From: JAULUH01 sp032111745
GTDB taxonomy: Bacteria; Chloroflexota; Anaerolineae; JAAEKA01
Direction of reading: 5' to 3'
Assembly: GCA_032111745.1 (NCBI GenBank)
Contig: JAULUH010000507.1
Location: forward strand, 1-18,936
DNA: 18,936 bases
A program made the translations under genes and the position numbers. Position 1 is the first letter of the stretch. Each line of letters starts with the position of its first letter. The notes under the pieces are model-generated. The model made no database searches, had not been told where the DNA came from, and saw nothing but the letters and a program-made list of their open reading frames with translations. Below are positions 1 through 6,197 of the stretch, one piece after another.

Positions 1-558
1 TCACGCATTGGGCTACCGGTGGTGCTCAAATTCCCGGTAGCAGAGGGAAATGCCGAAATTCCCTTGCGGACCAAGGATGACTTGAACCTGATCGACGTCG
101 AACAGGCCCGCGCCCAGGTGAGCGAGCCATCTCTGCGGCTGTATACCGACATCGGCGTGGACGCCCAGGGCGGGCTATCCGTCGCCGGCATACCGCTGGC
201 CACACTACAGGAGGACCTCGGCCAGGCTGGAGTTGGCCTTGACCTGAGCTCGGCCAAGATCGATCCCGCGCGCGTGGCGGCACTTACGGCTGCTGGGGTG
301 CAGAATGTGCAGATCGAGACGGAGCCTGAAGGGCTGTACATCTACATGAATGGCACGCAGCTACCGCGGGTGACGTGGGATGCCGAGCGATTGCAGAACT
401 TCATCGACGTCTTCGAGGCGCTTAGCCCGGATGATCCCAACCTGGCCCGCCTGAAATTCCTGCAGCCCTACCTGCAGTCCGCCGACATCGAGGTGACCTT
501 GCAGCCCCCGCTGCAGTCCGGCGCCCAGGAGATTGCGCCCCGGCCCTTCCTGCCCTAG
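1..558 (+). CDS. Hypothetical protein, 3' part only
   Basis: The reading frame is open from the first base (S-R-I-G-L-P before the first GTG at 19), so the gene starts outside the window and only about 185 C-terminal residues are seen. I do not recognise a named family. The visible part reads as one complete module (ending near SADIEVTLQPP) after the tail of a similar one (IGLPVVLKFP), which suggests a repeated domain. The phrase LPRVTWDAERLQNFIDV resembles uncharacterised Chloroflexota proteins I have seen, but this is memory, not a search. No membrane segment, cysteine pair or catalytic motif is visible. It is the only plus-strand gene here and is convergent with the mogA-type gene. Function unknown. 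Confidence 0.75.
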   Translation, partial: SRIGLPVVLKFPVAEGNAEIPLRTKDDLNLIDVEQARAQVSEPSLRLYTDIGVDAQGGLSVAGIPLATLQEDLGQAGVGLDLSSAKIDPARVAALTAAGVQNVQIETEPEGLYIYMNGTQLPRVTWDAERLQNFIDVFEALSPDDPNLARLKFLQPYLQSADIEVTLQPPLQSGAQEIAPRPFLP

Positions 559-582
559 AACGGCAATCCATCGCGATTGAAA

Positions 583-620
583 GCCGGCTACCTTGAGACA
601 GAGTAGCCGGCCTTTTCTTT
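583..620 (+). terminator. Rho-independent terminator hairpin
   Basis: A perfect 9-bp GC-rich stem (GCCGGCTAC at 583-591 with GTAGCCGGC at 603-611) has an 11-nt loop and is followed by a T-rich run (613-620). It lies 25 nt after the stop of the plus-strand gene, with the polarity of a plus-strand terminator. It also sits 8 nt beyond the mogA stop on the other strand, so it may act for both converging units, although the minus-strand T-tract is poor. Confidence 0.8.
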
Positions 621-627
621 GGGAACC

Positions 628-1161
628 TCACGACACATCGTCTGGTCGCTGATGTTCACCGGGTCGGGCATGCTGGTAGGCGGCGGGCGTGTCTCCCTGC
701 TGCAACAGCTCCACAGCATGGGGCAGGGCGGGCAGGATCACGGCCAGGTTCTCGCGCACTGCTTTCGGGCTACCTGGCAGGTTGATGATCAACGTGCGCC
801 CGCGGATACCGGCGATTGCCCGGCTGAGCATGGCATGAGGCGTTACCCGCAGGCTGGCCGCACGCATAGCCTCGGCAAAGCCCGGGGCGGACCGGTCGAT
901 GACCGCTTGCGTCGCCTCAGGCGTAACGTCTCGGATCGCAAAGCCCGTGCCCCCTGTGGTCAACACCAGGTCCAGCTGGCCAGCATCACACCACGCGCAC
1001 AGCACTTCGGCAATCTTGGGGCGTTCGTCAGGGACCACCTGCAGGTGTGTCACCTCGGCGTTCAGCTCACTGCGCACGATTTCAGCGATCACTGCGCCGC
1101 TCAGGTCATCAGCCTCGCCTCGCCACGTTCGGTCACTGATAGTTAGAATACCGACACGCAT
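628..1161 (-). CDS. MogA/MoaB family molybdenum cofactor protein
   Basis: This 177-residue protein belongs to the molybdopterin-binding MogA/MoaB/CinA-like fold, which adenylylates molybdopterin before molybdate insertion. The N-terminus RVGILTISDR is typical. TTGGTG lies at residues 68-73, followed by IRDVTPEAT with R77, D78, T80 and E82. The second signature LPGSPKA is at 128-134. ATG 1161 is chosen over an in-frame GTG 48 nt upstream because GGAGGG lies about 9 nt before it and the family starts here. It follows the ribosomal cluster on the same strand after a hairpin-rich spacer, and no other cofactor gene is visible. MogA and MoaB cannot be separated from sequence alone, so I give no symbol. 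Confidence 0.88.
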   Translation of the reverse strand: MRVGILTISDRTWRGEADDLSGAVIAEIVRSELNAEVTHLQVVPDERPKIAEVLCAWCDAGQLDLVLTTGGTGFAIRDVTPEATQAVIDRSAPGFAEAMRAASLRVTPHAMLSRAIAGIRGRTLIINLPGSPKAVRENLAVILPALPHAVELLQQGDTPAAYQHARPGEHQRPDDVS

Positions 1162-1180
1162 CCTTAGCCCTCCAGGCACG

Positions 1181-1214
1181 ACAAGACAAACGAGGGATGG
1201 CAGTGCCATCCCTC
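1181..1214 (-). terminator. Probable terminator of the ribosomal cluster
   Basis: An almost perfect palindrome (GAGGGATGGCA at 1192-1202, one central base, TGCCATCCCTC at 1204-1214) gives an 11-bp arm match, realistically a 9-bp stem with a short loop. On the minus strand it is followed by a T-rich but interrupted tail, GTTTGTCTTGT. It lies between the rpsI stop (1271) and mogA (start 1161). The broken T-tract means some read-through into mogA is likely, and I see no convincing mogA promoter after it. Confidence 0.6.
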
Positions 1215-1227
1215 AACTGTTGTCTAC

Positions 1228-1268
1228 GGCCAGTTCACTGCTGGCCCCGGCAGGGCTCAGTCGAGCCC
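1228..1268 (-). other. Two tandem hairpins after rpsI
   Basis: Two perfect 6-bp stems follow the rpsI stop: GGGCTC/GAGCCC (1253-1258 with 1263-1268, 4-nt loop) and GGCCAG/CTGGCC (1228-1233 with 1241-1246, 7-nt loop). Together with the terminator-like palindrome at 1192-1214 they make three consecutive hairpins in a 109-nt spacer. They have no T-tract of their own. A 3'-end stabilising or Rho-blocking role is inference. Confidence 0.5.
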
Positions 1269-1270
1269 GG

Positions 1271-1699
1271 CTAGCGCTTGGTGTACTGAGGTGCCTTGCG
1301 GGCGCGCTTGAGGCCTGGCTTCTTGCGCTCCTTCTCGCGCGCATCCCGAGTCAGAAAGCCACCCTTGCGCATTGCTGGCTGCAGGCGCTGGCTGGGCACA
1401 CCTGGGACAGGCGCAGGCAACTCCTCATCGCGGTGCACCAGGGCGCGCGCGATGCCCATCATCACGGCCCCGGCCTGGCCACTAATGCCACCGCCGATGA
1501 CCCGCACGGACACGTTCACGCTATCCCGCAGGCCGCTGGCCTCCAGGGGCCGGCGCACGGTGATCTGGTCGGCCAGCCGCGGGAAATACTCCTCCATCGA
1601 CTTATCGTTGACCTTGAACTCGCCCGTGCCAGGATAGATGCGAACCTGCGCCGAAGCCCTCTTGCGTCTGCCTACACCCTGGTGAAATTGCACTGTCAT
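1271..1699 (-). CDS. rpsI: 30S ribosomal protein S9 (uS9)
   Basis: Small-subunit head protein whose C-terminal tail reaches the P-site tRNA. The 142-residue product has the hallmark GVGRRKRASAQVR near the start, GGGISGQAGA at 69-78, GFLTRDAREKERKKPG at 114-129 and the basic tail ending APQYTKR. It is somewhat longer than the usual ~130 residues because of a proline-rich insert at about 95-105 (APVPGVPSQ), next to a loop that normally runs straight into the L-x-P-A-x-R-K-x-G-F motif. It follows rplM by 17 nt, the standard L13-S9 pair. ATG at 1699. Confidence 0.97.
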   Translation of the reverse strand: MTVQFHQGVGRRKRASAQVRIYPGTGEFKVNDKSMEEYFPRLADQITVRRPLEASGLRDSVNVSVRVIGGGISGQAGAVMMGIARALVHRDEELPAPVPGVPSQRLQPAMRKGGFLTRDAREKERKKPGLKRARKAPQYTKR

Positions 1700-1716
1700 G
1701 GACTATCCTCTCCTTG

Positions 1717-2145
1717 CTAGAACTCGAATGGCTTCGGCTGCTGAGCCTGATGAGGATGGTCAGGCGACGCATAGACCTTTAGCTTCTTGATCATCTGGCG
1801 GCCAAGCCGGTTCTTGGGGAGCATGCCACGCACCGCCAGCCGGATTACCCGGTCAGGATGCCGGTCCAACTGGTCTCGCAACGAGATCTGCTTCAAGCCG
1901 CTGGGGTAGCCAGAATGACGATAGTAGAACTTCTGGTCCATCTTGCGACCAGTCACCCGCACCTTGTCGGCATTGACGACGATGACGAAATCGCCACAAT
2001 CCACGTGCGGGGTGTAGATTGGTTTATGTTTGCCGCGCAGGACCGAGGCAATGCGCGTTGCCAGGCGACCAAGGGTCTGGCCATTGGCATCGACCACATA
2101 CCACTCACGCCGGATCTCGTGAGCTTTGGCGCTATAGGTTCTCAC
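1717..2145 (-). CDS. rplM: 50S ribosomal protein L13 (uL13)
   Basis: Early-assembling large-subunit protein. The 142-residue product begins RTYSAKAHEIRREWYVVDA and contains QTLGRLAT, GKHKPIYTPHVDCGD and the conserved FYYRHSGYPSGLK segment, followed by VRGMLPKNRLGR. I choose GTG 2145 rather than the longer frame from 2181: AGGAG (2153-2157) lies 7 nt before it, the family N-terminus fits, and the longer frame would overlap the end of truA. The SD overlaps the truA stop codon, so L13 translation is probably coupled to truA. Paired with rpsI downstream. Confidence 0.96.
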   Translation of the reverse strand: MRTYSAKAHEIRREWYVVDANGQTLGRLATRIASVLRGKHKPIYTPHVDCGDFVIVVNADKVRVTGRKMDQKFYYRHSGYPSGLKQISLRDQLDRHPDRVIRLAVRGMLPKNRLGRQMIKKLKVYASPDHPHQAQQPKPFEF

Positions 2146-2152
2146 GTACGTT

Positions 2153-2157
2153 CTCCT
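2153..2157 (-). promoter_or_regulatory. Shine-Dalgarno deciding the rplM GTG start
   Basis: On the minus strand AGGAG lies 7 nt before GTG 2145 and shares bases with the TGA stop of truA (2157-2159). It decides the GTG start for L13. Confidence 0.8.
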
Positions 2158-2882
2158 CAGTACTTTACTTCCATCAAGCACAGGCCGCCAGCGGGGGCCG
2201 GTGGTGCAGCCAGACGCCTATCTCGGGCTGCCAGCACCTCGGCCACCCCATCCACCGGTCGAAAACCCTTGCCCACTTCCAGCAGAGTACCGACCACGGA
2301 CCGCACCATGCGCCGCAAGAAGGCGTTGGCCTCGATGGTGAACAGCAAGCGCACCCTGGCACTATCCTCTGGCTGCCACCACTTTGCTACAGCCACTGCC
2401 CGCACGGTGCTCTCGCCCTGGGTTGGTTGCCCAAAGGCGGCGAAATCGTGCTCGCCGATCAGGAACCTGGCCGCCTGGTTCATGCCGTCGACGTCCAGCG
2501 GTTTAGGCTCATGATAGGAATAGCGGCTATGCAAGGGAGAGCGCCAGGGCGAGGTCCACACGGTGTACTGATACACCCGGGACCGGGCACTGTACCTGGG
2601 ATGGAAGCGTTGGTCTGCCACTGGCTCGACATGCCGCACGGCGATGTCCACCGGCAAGAGCGCATTCCAGGCTCGCTCCAGGTCAGCTGCTGTGTGTCGC
2701 CAGCGAGCATGGAAGGAGATAACCTGGCCCACCGCGTGCACTCCGCTGTCGGTGCGACCCGCATAACGGATGCGGATACGCTCGCCAGTGAGCCTGGCCA
2801 GGACCTCTTCCAGGGACCCCTGGATCGTCGGGCGGCGAGCCTGGATCTGGAAGCCAAAGTAGCTCGTGCCGTCGTATTCCAC
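2157..2882 (-). CDS. truA: tRNA pseudouridine(38-40) synthase TruA
   Basis: Isomerises uridines 38-40 of the tRNA anticodon stem-loop to pseudouridine. The family core is clear: EYDGTSYFGFQ at the start, AGRTDSGVHAVGQV at 41-54 with catalytic Asp45 (numbered from GTG 2882), then FHPRYSARSRVYQY, and FTIEANAFLRRMVRSVVGTLLEVG near the end. GTG 2882 is the only ordinary start codon in this frame, but the preceding in-frame codons read SYWRALV, which matches the family's first beta-strand, so the real protein probably begins further upstream (an ATT at 2927 is possible; see findings). The SD before the GTG is weak. The rplQ-truA-rplM order is seen in several phyla. Product certain, start uncertain. 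Confidence 0.9.
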   Translation of the reverse strand: MEYDGTSYFGFQIQARRPTIQGSLEEVLARLTGERIRIRYAGRTDSGVHAVGQVISFHARWRHTAADLERAWNALLPVDIAVRHVEPVADQRFHPRYSARSRVYQYTVWTSPWRSPLHSRYSYHEPKPLDVDGMNQAARFLIGEHDFAAFGQPTQGESTVRAVAVAKWWQPEDSARVRLLFTIEANAFLRRMVRSVVGTLLEVGKGFRPVDGVAEVLAARDRRLAAPPAPAGGLCLMEVKY

Positions 2883-2937
2883 CAGGGCCCGCCAGTAACT
2901 CGGCTGCTCATTGCCTGGGCTCTCAATGGTGATAGGC

Positions 2938-3306
2938 CTATTCCTCCACCAGCTCTATCTTCACCATCTCGGCACCGTCGCCTTGACGGGGGCCGAGCTT
3001 GGTGATGCGCACGTATCCTCCTGGCCGCGCCACATAGCGCGGGGCCAGCTCGTCGAACAGCTTCTTGACCACGACCTGGTCGCCCAGGCGGGCCATAGCC
3101 AGGCGTTGCGCATGCACACGGTTGCCCTGCGTGCCGCGTTTGGCCAGGGTGATCAGCTTCTCGGCCTGAGGGCGCACCGATTTGGCCTTGGCCTCGGTGG
3201 TGCGAATGCTACCATGTTCAAACAACTGCTTCGTCAGGGTGCGAAGCAGCGCCTCTCGCGGGCCGCTCAAACGGCCGAACTTGCGGCCAGATTTTCGATG
3301 TCTCAT
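2938..3306 (-). CDS. rplQ: 50S ribosomal protein L17 (bL17)
   Basis: Large-subunit protein near the exit tunnel. The 122-residue product opens with the family signature MRHRKSGRKFGRLSGPREALLR, written here as MRHRKSGRKFG then RLSGPREALL, followed by L-T-K-Q-L-F-E-H-G-S-I-R-T-T-x-A-K-A-K and the short form ending in VKIELVEE. ATG 3306 is chosen over an upstream in-frame start at 3354 because it gives the exact family N-terminus, has GGAG 8 nt before it, and avoids a 16-residue extension. It follows rpoA by 31 nt, the usual alpha-operon end. Confidence 0.96.
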   Translation of the reverse strand: MRHRKSGRKFGRLSGPREALLRTLTKQLFEHGSIRTTEAKAKSVRPQAEKLITLAKRGTQGNRVHAQRLAMARLGDQVVVKKLFDELAPRYVARPGGYVRITKLGPRQGDGAEMVKIELVEE

Positions 3307-3337
3307 TCCAGTGCTCCGCTGCGTAAGGAGGCCCCGA

Positions 3338-4417
3338 TTACTCCAGGTCTCCACCCGACGTCATGGCCGCCAACAAGGCGTCGACATCGATATTGATGCT
3401 GCTCTCGTCGCCAAGCTCCTCTTCCTCTTCCTCGTCTTCCTGGTACTCCGCCCCGGTGACGTCCGCACCTGCGGGAAGCTTGACGTACTCAAGGAAGCCC
3501 TTAACCGCTAACTGTTCCATGAGCTCGGTCAGCGATTTCTGGCCGAAATTGCGGATGCTCAGCAGCTCCTCGGGTCCCTGCTCCAGGCGCTCGATCACCT
3601 CGCCCACCTTGACGATGCCAGCCCGCTTCAGGCAGTTGTAGGCTCGCACCGAGAGCTCCAGATCCTCGATAGGGGTATCGTAGATCTGCGCCGGGAGGTC
3701 CTCTTTGAATTCGGGCTGGGCCTCAAAGGGGATGGCCTCGATGCCGGCGATGGCCGATAGGTGATCCACCAGCAAGCGAGCCGCCTGGCTCAAGGATTCC
3801 TGGGGAGTGATGGCGCCGTCAGTCCATATCTCCAGCACCAGCCGATCGTAGTCGGTGTGCTGGCCGATACGCGCACGCTCGACCCGGAAGGAAGCGCGAC
3901 GCACCGGGTTGAAGATGGCGTCCACCGGAATCTCACCCAGGGGGAGCTTTCCTCGCTCCTCGGCCGGCGAATAGCCGCGCCCGCCCCGGATGGTGAACTC
4001 GATCGACAGGTCCACATCGCTGCTGTCAGCGGTCAGTAAAAGCAGGCTGGGATTGATGATCTCAATCTCAGGTGGCACCTGCAGGTCACCCGCCGTCACC
4101 GGGCCCTCGGCGTTAACCTCGAGGTAGGCGCGCGCGGGCTCCTCACTATCGGATTTGACCCGTAGCTGCTTGACGTTGAGGATCAGCGCCGTGGTATCCT
4201 CCCGCACGTGCGGGATGGGCGAAAACTCATGGTGCACATCGCTAATGCGAATCGACGTCACAGCTGCCCCGGGCAAGGACGATAGCAACACACGGCGCAG
4301 CGAGTTGCCCAGGGTCACGCCGTACCCACTTTCCAAAGGCCCGATCACAAAGCGTCCATACTGTTGTGAGCTGGCCTCAACCTCGATTTTTGGCAGAACA
4401 ATCTTTGAGTCAAGCAA
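3338..4417 (-). CDS. rpoA: DNA-directed RNA polymerase alpha subunit
   Basis: Scaffold for polymerase assembly and the promoter/activator contact. In 359 residues the N-terminal dimerisation domain includes GYGVTLGNSLRRVLLSSLPG at 31-50 and the DLSIEFTIRGGRGY region at 136-149. The C-terminal domain (about 246-312) holds LELSVRAYNCLK with R258, N261 and K264, and NFGQKSLTELM with G292, K294 and S295, matching the DNA-binding residues of E. coli alphaCTD. After it comes an unusual ~45-residue tail with an acidic run (about 327-338) and a terminal INIDVDALLAAMTSGG segment; typical alpha subunits end soon after the CTD. TTG 4417 is chosen because AGGAGG lies 8 nt before it and the family start (L-P-K-I) fits. 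A structured 96-nt spacer separates it from rpsD. Confidence 0.97.
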   Translation of the reverse strand: MLDSKIVLPKIEVEASSQQYGRFVIGPLESGYGVTLGNSLRRVLLSSLPGAAVTSIRISDVHHEFSPIPHVREDTTALILNVKQLRVKSDSEEPARAYLEVNAEGPVTAGDLQVPPEIEIINPSLLLLTADSSDVDLSIEFTIRGGRGYSPAEERGKLPLGEIPVDAIFNPVRRASFRVERARIGQHTDYDRLVLEIWTDGAITPQESLSQAARLLVDHLSAIAGIEAIPFEAQPEFKEDLPAQIYDTPIEDLELSVRAYNCLKRAGIVKVGEVIERLEQGPEELLSIRNFGQKSLTELMEQLAVKGFLEYVKLPAGADVTGAEYQEDEEEEEELGDESSINIDVDALLAAMTSGGDLE

Positions 4418-4425
4418 AGAAACAC

Positions 4426-4431
4426 CCTCCT
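4426..4431 (-). promoter_or_regulatory. Shine-Dalgarno deciding the rpoA TTG start
   Basis: On the minus strand AGGAGG lies 8 nt before TTG 4417. No in-frame ATG or GTG gives a full-length alternative, so the strong SD fixes the TTG start. Confidence 0.8.
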
Positions 4432-4441
4432 CTCGACTATG

Positions 4442-4514
4442 CCCTGCACCGGTGATCCAGGCAGGGACACGGAGGGGGCAGAGAACGCGCGAGGCGTTCT
4501 CCTGGCTCCCGTGT
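4442..4514 (-). other. Two-hairpin structured spacer between rpsD and rpoA
   Basis: Just after the rpsD stop the minus-strand RNA can form GAGAACGC/GCGTTCTC (4494-4501 with 4481-4488, 5-nt loop), enclosed by an outer ACACGG/CCGTGT pairing (4509-4514 with 4467-4472). A second hairpin, CCCTGC/GCAGGG (4461-4466 with 4442-4447), follows. Neither has a T-tract, so they are not classic terminators. RNA processing, attenuation or a binding site is inference. Confidence 0.55.
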
Positions 4515-5149
4515 TACCGGCTGTAGTACTCGACGATCAGCTGTTCGTTGATCGGAATATCGATATCTTCACGCGTGGGCTTGGCCAGGACGCGGCCGGC
4601 TAAGGCATTGACGTCCAGGCTGAGCCACTGCGGCGTCGCCCGCTCACCCAGGTATTCGTTCAGCGTACGGAAATAGGAGCGCCCGCGGCTTTCCGGCCGC
4701 ACCGCAATCACGTCGCTGACCTTGACCAGGTAAGAAGGCACGTTCGTCTTGCGCCCGTTCACGGTGATATGACCGTGGCGCACCAACTGCCGAGCCTGGG
4801 ATCGAGAGTTGGCAAATCCCAACCGGAACACGACATTATCGAGCCGGGATTCCAGCACCGTCAACAACGTGGCGCCAGTGAGGCCTTTCGTGCGAACGGC
4901 GTAGCGGAAATAGCGCCGGAACTGGCGCTCCATCACGCCGTAGATGCGCTTTACCTTTTGTTTCTCCCGCAACTGCAGCGCATAGTCGCTCTCAGTGCGC
5001 TTGAACTGCGTCTTTCTGGCATGCATGCCAGGGGGATAACCGCGGCGCTCAAAGGCGCACTTGGGGGTCAGGCAGCGATCACCTTTCAGGTAGAGCTTCT
5101 GGCCCTCGCGGCGACATAGCCTGCATACTGCATCTGTATAACGCGCCAA
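4514..5149 (-). CDS. rpsD: 30S ribosomal protein S4 (uS4), zinc-binding form
   Basis: Primary 16S rRNA-binding assembly protein. The 211-residue product has a four-Cys zinc site, C9 and C12 (AVCRLCRREG) with C26 and C31 (RCLTPKCAF), then GYPPGMHARKTQFKR and the S4 RNA-binding domain at about 98-160 (LESRLDNVVFRLGFANSRSQ, then QLVRHGHITVNG). It ends QLIVEYYSR. I choose TTG 5149 over the longer frame from 5179: it yields the standard ARYTDAVCRLC start, and AGGAGG lies 6 nt upstream. In enteric bacteria S4 represses the alpha operon by binding a leader before rpsM; here rpmJ to rpsM is only 23 nt, so that site cannot lie there. The gap to rpsK is 113 nt. Confidence 0.96.
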   Translation of the reverse strand: MARYTDAVCRLCRREGQKLYLKGDRCLTPKCAFERRGYPPGMHARKTQFKRTESDYALQLREKQKVKRIYGVMERQFRRYFRYAVRTKGLTGATLLTVLESRLDNVVFRLGFANSRSQARQLVRHGHITVNGRKTNVPSYLVKVSDVIAVRPESRGRSYFRTLNEYLGERATPQWLSLDVNALAGRVLAKPTREDIDIPINEQLIVEYYSR

Positions 5150-5155
5150 TCTAGT

Positions 5156-5161
5156 CCTCCT
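5156..5161 (-). promoter_or_regulatory. Shine-Dalgarno deciding the rpsD TTG start
   Basis: On the minus strand AGGAGG lies 6 nt before TTG 5149. It settles TTG as the rpsD start against an in-frame alternative 30 nt upstream. Confidence 0.8.
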
Positions 5162-5262
5162 AGGTCTGTCCTGTGGCACCCGGCATTGGCCTGGTACCTG
5201 GTCGGAGAGGTTTACGGCTTGGCGACCTTCGTCCCTCTCTCAGTCTGCTCTTGCTCTGTCTG

Positions 5263-5661
5263 CTACACCCGCCGCTTCTTCGGCGGACGAACACCGTTGT
5301 GCGGCAGCGGCGTGACGTCGGTGATGGCGGTAACCTTCAAGCCGATGGCCTGCAACGAGCGGATGGCCGCCTCGCGGCCAGGGCCCGGCCCCTTGACGAA
5401 GACGTCGACCTCCCGCATGCCCATGTCCATGGCGGCCTTGCCAGAGTTGCTGGCGGCCAGCTGCGCAGCATACGGCGTGCTCTTGCGCGAGCCCTTGAAG
5501 CCCACGCTGCCCGAACTGGCCCACGAGACCGTATTGCCCTGGGGGTCGGTAATGGTAATGATCGTGTTGTTGAAGCTGGCGTGAATGTGCGCCTGGCCGT
5601 AGGGAACGCTCTTCTTCTCCCGACGCGGCCCACGCCGCACGGTGCGCCTCGGTTGTGCCAT
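5263..5661 (-). CDS. rpsK: 30S ribosomal protein S11 (uS11)
   Basis: Platform protein of the 30S subunit that contacts mRNA near the E site. The 132-residue product has a basic N-terminus, then AHIHASFNNTIITITDPQGN at about 24-43, SWASSGSVGFKGSRKSTPYA, the VFVKGPGPGREAAIRSLQA motif, and the C-terminal DVTPLPHNGVRPPKKRRV. Length and all blocks are normal. ATG 5661 has AGGAG about 12 nt upstream, a little long. It lies 21 nt after rpsM and 113 nt before rpsD; the latter spacer holds no gene. Confidence 0.97.
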   Translation of the reverse strand: MAQPRRTVRRGPRREKKSVPYGQAHIHASFNNTIITITDPQGNTVSWASSGSVGFKGSRKSTPYAAQLAASNSGKAAMDMGMREVDVFVKGPGPGREAAIRSLQAIGLKVTAITDVTPLPHNGVRPPKKRRV

Positions 5662-5682
5662 TTGTGCTGATGTCTCCTAGTG

Positions 5683-6060
5683 CTACTTGCGCGCCCGCTT
5701 CTTGCCGGGAACAGTCTTGCGTGCGCCGCGACGGGTGCGGGCATTGGTGCGCGTGCGCTGGCCACGAGCCGGCAAGTTCAGTCGATGCCGCATGCCCCGG
5801 TAGCAGTTGATCTCCTGCAACCGCTTGATATTCATGCTGAGCTCGCGGCGCAGATCTCCCTCCACCCGATGCTCACGGTCAATGGTCTCCCGCAGGCGAG
5901 CCACGTCGGCCTCGGTCAGGTCTCGCACGCGCACGCTCTCGTCGATGCCGAGATTGCGCAGGATGTCCTCGCTGGTCTTGCGGCCGATCCCGTAGATATA
6001 GGTTAGTCCAACCACGACCCGCTTGTCCCGTGGCAGGTCAACACCGGCGATACGTGCCAT
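5683..6060 (-). CDS. rpsM: 30S ribosomal protein S13 (uS13)
   Basis: Head protein contacting P-site tRNA and the large subunit (bridges B1a/B1b). The 125-residue product starts ARIAGVDLPRDKRVVVGLTY, with YIYGIGRKTSEDIL (helix-hairpin-helix), RLRETIDREHRVEGDLRRE, and the C-terminal CYRGMRHRLNLPARGQRTRT signature with a basic tail. It follows rpmJ by 23 nt, leaving no space for an enteric-style alpha-operon leader pseudoknot. Confidence 0.97.
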   Translation of the reverse strand: MARIAGVDLPRDKRVVVGLTYIYGIGRKTSEDILRNLGIDESVRVRDLTEADVARLRETIDREHRVEGDLRRELSMNIKRLQEINCYRGMRHRLNLPARGQRTRTNARTRRGARKTVPGKKRARK

Positions 6061-6083
6061 TCCTCATGCTCCTCACTCTGAAC

Positions 6084-6197
6084 CTATCCCTGGCGCTGCT
6101 TATGCCGGGGGTTCTTGCAGATCACGCGCACCACGCCATGGCGCTTGACGATCTTGCAGTTCTCACAACGTCGTTTGACAGACGGCTTGACCTTCAT
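6084..6197 (-). CDS. rpmJ: 50S ribosomal protein L36 (bL36), zinc-binding form
   Basis: A 37-residue gene that is easy to miss: M-K-V-K-P-S-V-K-R-R then CENCKIVKRHGVVRVICKNP and RHKQRQG. C11, C14, C27 and H32 form the CCCH zinc site. The protein sits in the 23S rRNA near the peptidyl-transferase base. ATG 6197 has AGGAG about 8 nt upstream and the TAG stop is at 6084-6086. It lies between map and rpsM; the usual infA between map and rpmJ is absent, with only 46 nt between the two genes. Confidence 0.96.
   Translation of the reverse strand: MKVKPSVKRRCENCKIVKRHGVVRVICKNPRHKQRQG

Noticed and set aside
2019..3005. 328-residue plus-strand open frame opposite truA, rplM and rplQ
   Set aside because: It lies antisense to clear family genes, has no recognisable motif or suitable SD, and its composition follows the opposite strand's codons in GC-rich DNA.
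4442..4514. Rho-independent terminator between rpsD and rpoA
   Set aside because: Stems are strong but no T-tract follows on either strand, and rpoA has no visible promoter of its own, so I list it as structure only.
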